This document shows positions 15,190 through 23,688 of a DNA stretch of 35,089 bases, piece by piece. The notes under the pieces are model-generated. The model made no database searches and was not told the origin of the DNA. It saw only the letters and a program-made list of their open reading frames with translations. The stretch's first letter is position 1, and the number at the start of each line of letters is the position of its first letter. The position numbers and the translations under genes are program-made. The DNA is from Eggerthellaceae bacterium (GTDB lineage Bacteria > Actinomycetota > Coriobacteriia > Coriobacteriales > Eggerthellaceae), in NCBI GenBank assembly GCA_900753095.1, contig CAADXT010000087.1, positions 1-35,089 on the forward strand. Direction: 5' to 3'.

Positions 15190-17124
15190 GTGGCTTCAGA
15201 TGAATCCCACTACAGCGGCCAAGACATCCAGATTCTGGAAGGCCTTGAAGCTGTGCGCAAACGCCCGGGCATGTACATCGGCTCTACGGGTCCGCGCGGC
15301 CTCCACCATTTGGTGTACGAGGTCGTCGACAACGCGGTAGACGAAGCGCTTGCCGGCTTTTGCGATCATATCGAGGTTACCATCCACGAGGACAACTCCA
15401 TTACGGTTGTCGACAACGGTCGTGGCATTCCTGTTGATCTGCACCCCAAGGAAAAAATCCCCACGGTAGAGGTTGTCCTCACCATCCTGCACGCCGGCGG
15501 CAAGTTCGGCGGCGAGGGCTATAAAGTATCAGGTGGCCTCCATGGTGTGGGTGTTTCCGTTGTGAACGCGCTTTCCACCCACGTGATAGTGCGCGTGCGC
15601 CGTGACGGCAAGGAGTACGAGATCTCCTTCGACCATGGCAAAACCAAGGAAAAGCTGCATGAGGTAGGCACCTCGGAGCACAGCGGCACCACGGTGACGT
15701 TCTGGCCTGATCCGGAGATCTTCAGGGAAACCACCATTTTCGACTATGAAACGCTGAAAACGCGCTTCCGCGAGATGTCGTTCCTCAACAAGGGGCTGAA
15801 AATCACCCTTTCCGATGAGCGCACCCCCGATGGCGACGGCAAGCCCCATACCGAGGTGTTCCAGGCTCTTGGCGGCCTGCAAGACTTCGTTCATTTCCTG
15901 AACGAGGGCAAGGAGACGCTCAACCAGCCCATCTACTTCGAGGCGGAGAACGAAGACGGCATGGTGGAGGTTGCCATGCAGTGGTCTTCTTCCTACTCTT
16001 CGAACGGCGTGCTCTCTTTCGCGAACAACATTCACACCATCGACGGCGGCACGCACCTCGACGGCTTTAAGCAAGGTGTCACGCGCACCATCAACGATTA
16101 CGCGCGCAGCAAGGGTATCCTGAAAGACAAGGACAGCAACCTTTCGGGCGACGACACGCGCGAGGGTTTGGCCGCCGTTGTCTCGGTTAAGCTGCGCGAC
16201 CCGCAGTTCGAGGGTCAGACCAAGGGCAAGCTGGGCAACACCGAGATCCGAGGGTTGGTTCAGACGGCGGTTACCAAGGGCTTGTCCGAGTACCTGGAGG
16301 AAAACCCTGCCCCGGCTAAGCGAATCATCAACAAGGCCTCCCAGGCCCTGAAAGCGCGCGAGGCGGCCCGCAAGGCACGCGAGATGACGCGTCGCAAGGG
16401 AGTGCTCGACTCGTTCAGCTTGCCCGGCAAGCTGGCCGACTGCTCAAGCAAGAACCCTGCCGACTCCGAAATCTTCATCGTCGAGGGCGATTCTGCAGGC
16501 GGCTCGGCGAAGCAGGCGCGCGATCGCAAGTATCAGGCCATCATGCCCCTTCGCGGCAAGATCCTGAACGTTGAGCGCGCAGGTTTGCATCGCTCACTTT
16601 CGTCTGACACCATTTCCTCGCTCATCACGGCCATCGGCACGAACATCGGCGAAGACTTCAACGCAGATGCAGCACGCTACCATCGCATCATCATCATGAC
16701 CGATGCCGATGTCGACGGCGCCCACATCCGCATCCTTCTGCTGACGTTCTTCTACCGCTACATGCCCGAGCTTATTACTCGCGGATACATCTACATCGCC
16801 CAGCCTCCTCTGTACGGCTTGAAGAAGAAGGGCAGCAAGAAGCTGGAGTACATCTTCAACGACGATGCCCTGGCTGCCCGTTTGGCCGAGATCCCCGATC
16901 GCGACAGCATCTCGCTGCAGCGTTACAAGGGCTTGGGCGAGATGGACCCCGAGCAGCTGTGGGAAACCACCATGGAGCCTTCCACGCGCACGATGCTTCA
17001 GGTGAGCATCGAGGATGCGGCTGAGGCCGAGCGCGTGGTGAGCGAGCTGATGGGCGACCAGGTTGAGCCTCGCAAGGAATTCATCCAGAAGCACGCCCAC
17101 GACGTGCGATTCCTCGACTTCTAG
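15190..17124 (+). CDS. gyrB: DNA gyrase subunit B
   Basis: ATPase subunit of gyrase, which introduces negative supercoils with GyrA. The protein is 644 residues, the short form typical of Gram-positives and actinobacteria. The GHKL ATP site has EVVDN (E44 and N48) and DNGRGIP (75-81). The TOPRIM region carries EGDSAGGSAKQARDRKYQAIMPLRGKILNVE at about 430-460 and TDADVDGAHI near residue 505. The C-terminus has LQRYKGLGEMDPEQLWETTM. The start is GTG 15190 behind AGAGGAGG. It lies 73 bp upstream of gyrA and is probably co-transcribed with it. Confidence 0.98.
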   Translation: MASDESHYSGQDIQILEGLEAVRKRPGMYIGSTGPRGLHHLVYEVVDNAVDEALAGFCDHIEVTIHEDNSITVVDNGRGIPVDLHPKEKIPTVEVVLTILHAGGKFGGEGYKVSGGLHGVGVSVVNALSTHVIVRVRRDGKEYEISFDHGKTKEKLHEVGTSEHSGTTVTFWPDPEIFRETTIFDYETLKTRFREMSFLNKGLKITLSDERTPDGDGKPHTEVFQALGGLQDFVHFLNEGKETLNQPIYFEAENEDGMVEVAMQWSSSYSSNGVLSFANNIHTIDGGTHLDGFKQGVTRTINDYARSKGILKDKDSNLSGDDTREGLAAVVSVKLRDPQFEGQTKGKLGNTEIRGLVQTAVTKGLSEYLEENPAPAKRIINKASQALKAREAARKAREMTRRKGVLDSFSLPGKLADCSSKNPADSEIFIVEGDSAGGSAKQARDRKYQAIMPLRGKILNVERAGLHRSLSSDTISSLITAIGTNIGEDFNADAARYHRIIIMTDADVDGAHIRILLLTFFYRYMPELITRGYIYIAQPPLYGLKKKGSKKLEYIFNDDALAARLAEIPDRDSISLQRYKGLGEMDPEQLWETTMEPSTRTMLQVSIEDAAEAERVVSELMGDQVEPRKEFIQKHAHDVRFLDF

Positions 17125-17153
17125 GCGCGGAATCGGATAGCTGCCCAGCGCAG

Positions 17154-17169
17154 TGTTTCACGTAAAACA
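17154..17169. promoter_or_regulatory. parS: parS-like site (one mismatch) upstream of gyrA
   Basis: TGTTTCACGTAAAACA differs from the parS 16-mer at one position (G to A). It lies in the gyrB-gyrA gap, 28 bp upstream of the gyrA GTG, so ParB binding here could touch gyrA expression. Confidence 0.7.
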
Positions 17170-17197
17170 TTCAAGCAACAAGACAGAAGGAGTCTTC

Positions 17198-19726
17198 GTG
17201 GCAGAAGATAAGAACGAGATCGAGGAGAAGGACGAGCCGCAGGCCGCTGCGGCAAACGTGCTTCCCGCCGAGCTCAGCAAAGAGATGCGCACGTCGTTCC
17301 TCGAGTACTCGATGAGCGTTATCGTTTCGCGCGCGCTCCCCGATGTCCGCGACGGTTTGAAGCCGGTTCATCGCCGCATTCTGTATGCAATGAACGAGAG
17401 CGGCATCACGCCCAAGCGACCGCATGCCAAGTCGGCGCGTACGGTTGGCGATGTTATCGGTAAGTATCACCCGCACGGCGATTCTGCGGTGTACGACACC
17501 ATGGTCCGTTTGGCCCAGCCGTTCTCCATGCGCGTTCCGCTGGTAGATGGTCACGGAAACTTCGGTTCCATCGACGGCGACTCGGCGGCAGCTATGCGTT
17601 ACACCGAGGCTCGCTTGGACAAGCCTGCCATGGAGTTGCTGCGCGACCTTGACAAGGAAACCGTCGATTTCCAGCCCAACTACGATGAGAGCTTGCAGGA
17701 GCCGGTTGTTCTGCCTGCTCGTTTCCCGAACCTGCTGGTTAATGGCTCTTCGGGTATTGCCGTTGGCATGGCGACGAACATTCCACCGCACAACTTGGGC
17801 GAAGCCATCGACGCAACCTGCATGATGCTCGACAACCCCGATTGCACGGTGGACGACCTGATGAAGGTGCTCCCCGGCCCAGACTTCCCTACCGGCGGCA
17901 TCATCATGGGCCGCAAAGGCATCCGCGACGCATACGAGACGGGCAAGGGCAGCCTTACCATCCGCTCGCGCTGCCGTATCGAGGAAAACAAAAACGGCAG
18001 GTACTCCATCGTCGTTTCCGAGATTCCCTATCAGGTCAACCGCACCAATCTCCTTAAGAAGATCGCCGACCTGATTCGCGACAAGAAGCTCCCCGAGATC
18101 TCGAACGTGCACGATGGCGCAGACCGCCACGGCATCGACATCATCATCGAGCTGAAGCAGAACGCCATTCCTCAGGTTGTGCTGAACAAGCTGTACAAGC
18201 GCACCCAGCTGCAGGTCGGCTTCGGCTGCAACATGCTCGCGTTGGTGAACGGCGTGCCCCGCGTACTCTCTCTGAAGGAGATTCTGCACTACTACATCCT
18301 GCATCAGGAAGAAGTGGTCGAACGCCGCACCCGCTACGATTTGGCGAAAGCTGAAGCACGCGCCCATATCTTGGAAGGCTTCGTGATCGCCCTCGACAAT
18401 ATCGACGAGGTAATCCAGATCATCCGCTCCTCCAACACGGACCGCGAGGCAAAAGACACCTTGATGGAGCGCTTCAAGCTTTCCGAGAAGCAAAGCGAAG
18501 CAATCCTTGAGATGAAGCTGCGCCGTCTTACCGGTTTGGAGCGCGAGAAGATCGAAGCGGAGTTGAAAGAGCTGCGCGAGAAGATCGACTACTACAAGCG
18601 TTTGCTGGCCGATAAGGAATTGGTGAAGCAGGTTATCAAGGAAGAGCTTATCGAGATCAAGGATAAGTACAACTCACCGCGCTCCACCACGATCACCGAC
18701 GCGGCGAAAGACCTTGACGTCGAGGACCTTATTGCCGAGGAAGAGGTTGCCATCACGGTAACCAAGGCCGGTTACGTAAAGCGCCTCCCCGTGGCAACGT
18801 ATCGTCAGCAGAAGCGCGGCGGCAAGGGAATGCAGGGCGTGAACCTGAAGGACTCCGACTTCGTCGAGCATCTGTTCATCTCGTCCACCCACGCGTACCT
18901 GCTGTTCTTCTCGTCGCGCGGCAAGGTGTACCGCTTGAAGGCGTATGAGATCCCCGAGGCATCGCGCCATGCCCGCGGTACGGCTATCGTGAACGTGCTT
19001 CCTCTGGAAAAGGGCGAAACCATCGCTGCGGTTATCGCAACGAAAGACTTCCCCGAGGATGAGTACCTTATGTTTGCCACCGCGTCAGGCATGGTGAAGA
19101 AAACCTCTATGAAGCTCTACGACCGTACTCGCCGTGATGGCCTTATCGCCATCAACCTGAAGGACGACGACACCCTTATCAGCGTCCAGCGCGTTGCCGA
19201 GGGTGAGGAAGTGATGATGGTTTCCTCGGCCGGCAAGGCCATTATGTGGGAAGAGTCGGAGGTCCGCTCCATGGGTCGCGACACCATGGGCGTTCGCGGC
19301 ATGACGCTTCCCGAGGGCGAGCGTGTCTTGGGAATGGAGATTGCGCGCCCGGGGACCGAGCTGTTGGTTCTTACCGACCTTGGCTACGGCAAGCGCACCC
19401 CGGTAAGCGAGTATCCCTCCCACCATCGCGGAGGCCAGGGCGTGAACACCATCACGATGACATCCAAGAAGGGGCAGCTTGCCGCCATGAAGATCGTTGA
19501 CGAGCATGACGAGATCATGATCATCACCGAGGAAGGTGTAGTGGTTCGCACTCCCGTCTCGGGCGTCTCGCAACTTGGTCGCTCTACGCAGGGCGTCCAC
19601 GTGATGAACGTTTCCGGGAAAGATAAGATTTCCGCCGTGGCAACCTCGACCATGGACGAGAAAGAGTCTTCCGAAGGGGAAGAAGTTGAAGCTGACGGCC
19701 GAGAAGAATCGGACAGCGAAGAATAA
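17198..19726 (+). CDS. gyrA: DNA gyrase subunit A
   Basis: Breakage-reunion subunit of gyrase, 842 residues. I chose GTG 17198 because AGAAGGAG lies 5 nt upstream; the in-frame GTG at 17153 would translate the parS-like site and lacks such a signal. The active-site tyrosine is Y135 in AAMRYTEARL. S96 and D100 in HPHGDSAVYD correspond to E. coli S83 and D87, so the quinolone-resistance region looks wild type. The GyrA box is QKRGGKG in the C-terminal beta-pinwheel domain. The tail after about residue 815 is strongly acidic (SSEGEEVEADGREESDSEE), as in some other gyrases where such tails tune supercoiling. A strong terminator follows. Confidence 0.98.
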   Translation: MAEDKNEIEEKDEPQAAAANVLPAELSKEMRTSFLEYSMSVIVSRALPDVRDGLKPVHRRILYAMNESGITPKRPHAKSARTVGDVIGKYHPHGDSAVYDTMVRLAQPFSMRVPLVDGHGNFGSIDGDSAAAMRYTEARLDKPAMELLRDLDKETVDFQPNYDESLQEPVVLPARFPNLLVNGSSGIAVGMATNIPPHNLGEAIDATCMMLDNPDCTVDDLMKVLPGPDFPTGGIIMGRKGIRDAYETGKGSLTIRSRCRIEENKNGRYSIVVSEIPYQVNRTNLLKKIADLIRDKKLPEISNVHDGADRHGIDIIIELKQNAIPQVVLNKLYKRTQLQVGFGCNMLALVNGVPRVLSLKEILHYYILHQEEVVERRTRYDLAKAEARAHILEGFVIALDNIDEVIQIIRSSNTDREAKDTLMERFKLSEKQSEAILEMKLRRLTGLEREKIEAELKELREKIDYYKRLLADKELVKQVIKEELIEIKDKYNSPRSTTITDAAKDLDVEDLIAEEEVAITVTKAGYVKRLPVATYRQQKRGGKGMQGVNLKDSDFVEHLFISSTHAYLLFFSSRGKVYRLKAYEIPEASRHARGTAIVNVLPLEKGETIAAVIATKDFPEDEYLMFATASGMVKKTSMKLYDRTRRDGLIAINLKDDDTLISVQRVAEGEEVMMVSSAGKAIMWEESEVRSMGRDTMGVRGMTLPEGERVLGMEIARPGTELLVLTDLGYGKRTPVSEYPSHHRGGQGVNTITMTSKKGQLAAMKIVDEHDEIMIITEEGVVVRTPVSGVSQLGRSTQGVHVMNVSGKDKISAVATSTMDEKESSEGEEVEADGREESDSEE

Positions 19727-19752
19727 TAGCCGGCGGTAAAGAGCTTGCATTG

Positions 19753-19782
19753 GGGCCTGGAGCAATCCGGGCCCTTTTTTTT
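19753..19782 (+). terminator. Terminator after gyrA
   Basis: GGGCCTGGA (19753-19761) pairs fully with TCCGGGCCC (19766-19774), with one G-U pair, around a GCAA tetraloop, followed by eight T residues. Confidence 0.93.
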
Positions 19783-19988
19783 GGAAAAAGTTTTACGACT
19801 TTTGAACGTGTTCGCTTCAGGTTTTGGCCGAAACCAGGGCTGCTTTTACCATGATAAGGATCGGAAAATGCTGCAGAATCTGAGTATGCAACAAGCAAGG
19901 AAATAGCTGTTGACCAGCACAAACGCTGGCTTATCTCTGTATCGTCTGTAGCAGCGCCAAACTTTTTCAAAAAATTTCGAAATTCTTC

Positions 19989-20017
19989 TTGACCCATATG
20001 GGGGTAGGAAGTATATT
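19989..20017 (+). promoter_or_regulatory. Promoter of tRNA-Ile
   Basis: TTGACC (19989-19994), 17-bp spacer, TATATT (20012-20017); the predicted start is about 10 nt before the tRNA. A second possible promoter, TTGACC (19910-19915) with TATCTC (19932-19937), lies upstream in the otherwise empty gap after the gyrA terminator, so tandem promoters are possible. Confidence 0.78.
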
Positions 20018-20033
20018 AATTGAGCGCGATTTC

Positions 20034-20110
<77 letters not shown>

Positions 20111-20121
20111 TTTTTTTACTG

Positions 20122-20165
20122 ATAAACGCTCCACCGTGAGCCGAGTTTGCCGGTGGAGCGTTTAT
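20122..20165. terminator. Long perfect hairpin between tRNA-Ile and tRNA-Ala
   Basis: ATAAACGCTCCACCG (20122-20136) and CGGTGGAGCGTTTAT (20151-20165) form a perfect 15-bp stem with a 14-nt loop. A run of seven T lies before, not after, the stem, and only TTTATT follows, so it may be a weak terminator or a processing/separation signal. Confidence 0.5.
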
Positions 20166-20193
20166 TGATAACGAAATCGCACATAACCTACGT

Positions 20194-20269
20194 GGGGCAT
20201 TAGCTCAGCTGGGAGAGCGCGGGCTTTGCAAGCCTGAGGTCAAGGGTTCGATCCCCTTATGCTCCACCA
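20194..20269 (+). tRNA. alaT: tRNA-Ala (anticodon UGC)
   Basis: 76 nt with encoded CCA. Acceptor GGGGCAT pairs with ATGCTCC with one G-U pair, a typical alanine-tRNA feature, though its position here is the third pair. The D arm is TAGCTCAGCTGGGAGAGC, the anticodon loop contains TTTGCAA with TGC, and the T loop is GTTCGATC. No rRNA gene is nearby. Confidence 0.97.
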
Positions 20270-20278
20270 CGAATCTTC

Positions 20279-20308
20279 GAAGCCGTCCGAAAGGGCGGCT
20301 TCTTTTTT
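20279..20308 (+). terminator. Terminator after tRNA-Ala
   Basis: GAAGCCGTCC (20279-20288) pairs with GGGCGGCTTC (20293-20302) around a GAAA tetraloop, with one G-U pair, followed by a T6 run. Confidence 0.92.
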
Positions 20309-20410
20309 GTGTAAAGCTGCGCATGCGGGTTTGCGAACGTGTTTGCGCTGGTAAGCTTTTAATACCTATGCGTTTTGAACAAGACAACGTCTTTTAGAAG
20401 GAAGAAGTAG

Positions 20411-22225
20411 ATGAAACAGGAAAACATCCGCAATGTAGCCATCATTGCGCACGTCGACCACGGCAAAACCACCTTGGTCGACCGCCTGCTCTGGTCTTCT
20501 CACGTATTCCGCGAGAACCAGGAAGTTGCCGAGCGCGTCCTTGACTCCAACGACCAGGAACGTGAGCGCGGTATCACCATTCTCTCGAAGAACATCTCCA
20601 TTCACTACAAGGGCACCAAGATCAACGTCATCGACACGCCGGGCCATGCCGACTTCGGCGGCGAGGTTGAGCGTGTTCTCAACATGGCCGACGGCGCCCT
20701 GCTCATCGTTGACGCGTACGAGGGCCCGAAGCCTCAGACCCGCTTCGTTCTCTCCCACGCTTTGGAGCGCGGCCTGCGCATCGTTGTCGTGGTGAACAAG
20801 ATCGACCGCCCGAATGCCAACCCCGACGCTGCGGTAGACAAGGTATTCGACCTGATGGTTGAGCTCGGCGCAAGCGACGAGCAGCTCGACTTCCCCGTTG
20901 TGTACGCTTCCGCTGTGAACGGCTATGCCCGCTACGACGCAAACGACGGCAACATGGACATGGTTCCCCTGCTGGACACCATCGTGAAGGAGATCCCTTG
21001 CCCCGACGTTGACGTCGACGGTCCTGTTGCCCTGCAGGTTTGCACGGTGGACCACAGCAGCTACGAAGGCCGTATCGGTATCGGCCGTTTGCAGAGCGGC
21101 ACCATCCATGAAAAGGAGCAGGTGCTGGTAATCCAGCCTGACGGCAACCGCTACAACGCCCAGATCCGCAAGGTGTACACCTTTGAGAACCTCGGCAAGG
21201 CCGAAGTTCCCGAGGCAAGCGCAGGCGACATCGTTGCCGTTATCGGCGTGGAGCAGACCGACATCGGCGATGTGATCACCGATCCGGAAAACCCTGTGGA
21301 GATGGAGCCTCTGGCCGTTGAGGAACCTACCATGGCCGTTGTGTTCGAGGCATCGACGAGCCCGCTCGTTGGCCGCGAGGGCGACATTGTGGGCGCCCGT
21401 CAGCTCAAAGAGCGCCTGATGCGTGAGAAGGAGAGCAACATCTCCATGCGCATTGAGGAAACCGAGGACAAGTCGGGCATTCGCGTTGCTGGTCGTGGCG
21501 TTTTGCATCTGTCCGTTCTGATGGAGACCATGCGCCGCGAGGGCTTCGAATTCCAGGTAGGCCGTCCTCAGGTTGTGTACAAGACCGACGAGGCAGGCAA
21601 CAAGCTCGAGCCTATCGAGGAAGCCACCATCGACGTGCCCAACGATTACTCTGGCAAGGCCATCGAGGTTATGGGCACTGCAGGCGGCATCATGGAAGAC
21701 ATGGTGTCCGACGAGAGCATGACGCATCTCACGTTCTCCATCCCCTCCCGCGGCACCATGGGCCTGAAGACCAAGATCCTGAACGCAACCCACGGCGAGG
21801 CGGTGCTGTTCCACCACTTCCGCGAGTACGGTCCCTATTCCGGCGAGATGATCGGCCGCAAGAATGGCTGCATGATTGCCATGGCAACCGAAAAGTCGGT
21901 CGCATACGCCCTTGACACGCTCCAGGAGCGCGGCAAGCTCTTCATCGGCCCTGGCGAGGATTGCTACGAGGGCATGATTGTCGGCGAATCCGCCAAGGAA
22001 GGCGACATGGTCGTCAACGTTGCCAAGGCCAAGCAGCTGGGCAACCAGCGCTCTTCCGGCGCCGACAAGGCCATTTCCCTTACGCCGCCCATCACGTTCA
22101 CGCTCGAAGAGGCGCTTGAGTACATCGAGGACGACGAGTTGGTTGAGGTAACGCCCCAGTCCATCCGCCTTCGTAAGCGCACCCTCTCGGCGACCCAGCG
22201 TCGTAAAGAGGCCAAGAACAAGTAG
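20411..22225 (+). CDS. typA: Ribosome-associated GTPase TypA/BipA
   Basis: Translational GTPase related to EF-G and LepA, implicated in ribosome assembly and stress growth. The 604-residue length is normal. The G motifs are clear: HVDHGKTT (14-21), the switch region ERERGITIL, DTPGHADFGGEVERVL and NKIDRPNA. C-terminal BipA-specific segments follow, such as TVDVPND-type ATIDVPNDYSGKAIEVMGTAGGIMEDM and GPYSGEMIGRKNGCMIAM. ATG 20411 follows AGAAGGAAG. It appears monocistronic, with a terminator that contains a parS-like sequence. Confidence 0.97.
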   Translation: MKQENIRNVAIIAHVDHGKTTLVDRLLWSSHVFRENQEVAERVLDSNDQERERGITILSKNISIHYKGTKINVIDTPGHADFGGEVERVLNMADGALLIVDAYEGPKPQTRFVLSHALERGLRIVVVVNKIDRPNANPDAAVDKVFDLMVELGASDEQLDFPVVYASAVNGYARYDANDGNMDMVPLLDTIVKEIPCPDVDVDGPVALQVCTVDHSSYEGRIGIGRLQSGTIHEKEQVLVIQPDGNRYNAQIRKVYTFENLGKAEVPEASAGDIVAVIGVEQTDIGDVITDPENPVEMEPLAVEEPTMAVVFEASTSPLVGREGDIVGARQLKERLMREKESNISMRIEETEDKSGIRVAGRGVLHLSVLMETMRREGFEFQVGRPQVVYKTDEAGNKLEPIEEATIDVPNDYSGKAIEVMGTAGGIMEDMVSDESMTHLTFSIPSRGTMGLKTKILNATHGEAVLFHHFREYGPYSGEMIGRKNGCMIAMATEKSVAYALDTLQERGKLFIGPGEDCYEGMIVGESAKEGDMVVNVAKAKQLGNQRSSGADKAISLTPPITFTLEEALEYIEDDELVEVTPQSIRLRKRTLSATQRRKEAKNK

Positions 22226-22241
22226 CCGCACCTAATGGTTG

Positions 22242-22278
22242 AGCCGCCTGTGTTCCACGTGAAACACAGGCGGCTTTT
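22242..22278 (+). terminator. typA terminator containing a parS-like core
   Basis: GCCGCCTGTGTT (22243-22254) pairs with AACACAGGCGGC (22263-22274) and is followed by TTTTCTT. The apex of the hairpin is the 16-mer TGTTCCACGTGAAACA (22251-22266), one base away from parS (T to C). DNA and RNA functions may share the site. Confidence 0.8.
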
Positions 22279-22431
22279 CTTGTTTTGTGGAGGGGGTGTG
22301 ATTAAACGGGCCTGTTACGTGGGCAAATTGTGCGAACGAAATCACGTAATGGACGTTGTGCAAAAATAGCAGCCGTTGTACCTGTTCGTCAGGGGCAACT
22401 TCATTTCATATCGTAAGAAAAAGGAACATAC

Positions 22432-23610
22432 ATGAAGCACGGAGCTCTTCTTCGCAAGATTTCTCTTGTCGGCGTGTCTGCCGCTTGCTGCTTTGCCTTG
22501 GCTGGCTGCGGCGGGACGAACTACGGTTACACCGGAGGCGTGGCGGCAACGGTCAATGGCACTGAAATCCAGGAAGATACTGTCACGAAGTACATTCAGG
22601 ATTTCCGTACCAGCTCTGATCTTACCAGCGACGATGACTGGGGCAACTGGATGAAGGAGAACTCCTTCGACCCTTCCGCGGTGCGCGATCAGGTGATCGA
22701 CTACTACGTTGAGAACGAGCTGAAGAAGCAGGCGTGCGACGAGAAGGGCATCACGATCGAGAAGTCTCAGGTAGACGACGAGATCAACAACATGAAGTCC
22801 AACTACGACAGCGACGATGCTTGGAAGCAGGCGCTTTCCTCTGCTGGCCTCACCGAAGATCAGTACCGCGAATCGGTTGAAGCCGGTTTGCGCGACAAGG
22901 CTCTGGAGGACGCCGTTGCAGGCGATGCCGCTACCGCCGATGACTCCAAGGTCCTCGAGATGCTGAACACCTACTACACCATGTTCAACGGCGCCAAGAA
23001 GTCTTCCCATATCCTGTTCTCTTCCAGCGACACCGACAAGGCTCAGGAGGTGCTCGACCAGATCAATGCCGGCACGCTCGATTTCGCCGAAGCAGCCAAG
23101 GAGTACTCCACCGACACGGCATCGGCCCAGGACGGCGGCAACGTTGGTTGGGATGCCATCAACTCGTTCGTGACCGACTACACCGACGCACTCGACAACC
23201 TTTCGGTTGGCCAGGTGTCCGGCTTGGTAACCAGCGATTACGGCATCCACATCATCAAGTGCACCGATGAGTTCTCCTGCGACGGGAAAGCAACCAGCCT
23301 TTCCGCTTACCCCTCGGAATTTGTTGACTACATTTCCAACATCGTGAAGGATCAGAACAAGTCGACGGCTTATTCCAACTGGTTCAACGACTACAAGGCT
23401 CAGGCAGACATCCAGAACAACGATATGCCCGACAATGTTCCCTACAACCTGGATATGACCAAATACAACAACAACGACTCGTCGAACAGCGATTCTGACG
23501 GTTCGTCGGATGGCTCATCTTCCGATACGAACGCCGATGCTTCGACGACGGAGGGCTCTTCCGACTCTTCTGATCAGCAGAGCTCCGATTCTGAAAGCTC
23601 TGCTCAGTAA
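22432..23610 (+). CDS. Parvulin-type peptidyl-prolyl isomerase lipoprotein (PrsA/SurA-like foldase)
   Basis: Predicted extracytoplasmic lipoprotein of 392 residues that assists folding of secreted proteins. The signal peptide ends in the lipobox LAGC with C26 as the lipidated residue. A SurA_N-like helical region covers about 40-180 (VAATVNGTEIQEDTVTKYIQDFR). A PpiC rotamase domain covers about 189-275 (SSHILFSSSDTDKAQEVLDQ through GGNVGWDAINSFV to VTSDYGIHIIKCTDEF). The last 50 residues are a Ser/Asp/Asn-rich tail, unusual for this family and possibly a flexible spacer. ATG 22432 has AAAAGGAAC upstream. It is followed by a perfect 14-bp terminator stem. The upstream 200 bp hold an inverted repeat TTACGTG/CACGTAA (22315-22349) but no confident promoter. 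Confidence 0.9.
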   Translation: MKHGALLRKISLVGVSAACCFALAGCGGTNYGYTGGVAATVNGTEIQEDTVTKYIQDFRTSSDLTSDDDWGNWMKENSFDPSAVRDQVIDYYVENELKKQACDEKGITIEKSQVDDEINNMKSNYDSDDAWKQALSSAGLTEDQYRESVEAGLRDKALEDAVAGDAATADDSKVLEMLNTYYTMFNGAKKSSHILFSSSDTDKAQEVLDQINAGTLDFAEAAKEYSTDTASAQDGGNVGWDAINSFVTDYTDALDNLSVGQVSGLVTSDYGIHIIKCTDEFSCDGKATSLSAYPSEFVDYISNIVKDQNKSTAYSNWFNDYKAQADIQNNDMPDNVPYNLDMTKYNNNDSSNSDSDGSSDGSSSDTNADASTTEGSSDSSDQQSSDSESSAQ

Positions 23611-23636
23611 GGGCTACAATACGAACCAGGCTATTT

Positions 23637-23675
23637 CCAAGGCCACCCCGCAACGGGGTGGCCTTGGTTTTGTTT
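23637..23675 (+). terminator. Terminator between the foldase and ABC ATPase genes
   Basis: CCAAGGCCACCCCG (23637-23650) and CGGGGTGGCCTTGG (23654-23667) make a perfect 14-bp stem with a CAA loop, followed by TTTTGTTT. The ABC gene begins 14 bp later, so some read-through is likely. Confidence 0.88.
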
Positions 23676-23688
23676 AGAAAGGCAAGCA

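Noticed and set aside
17153..17197. Upstream GTG extension of gyrA
   Set aside because: It would translate the parS-like site. GTG 17198 has AGAAGGAG at ideal spacing.
17477..17500. Quinolone-resistance change in gyrA
   Set aside because: S96 and D100 match the susceptible E. coli residues S83 and D87.
17171..18493. 440-codon antisense frame within gyrA
   Set aside because: Shadow of gyrA codons; no start signal and no recognisable domain.
20366..22231. 621-codon open frame antisense to typA
   Set aside because: It mirrors typA almost exactly, has no ribosome-binding site or family motif, and is explained by GC-rich third positions. typA is certain.
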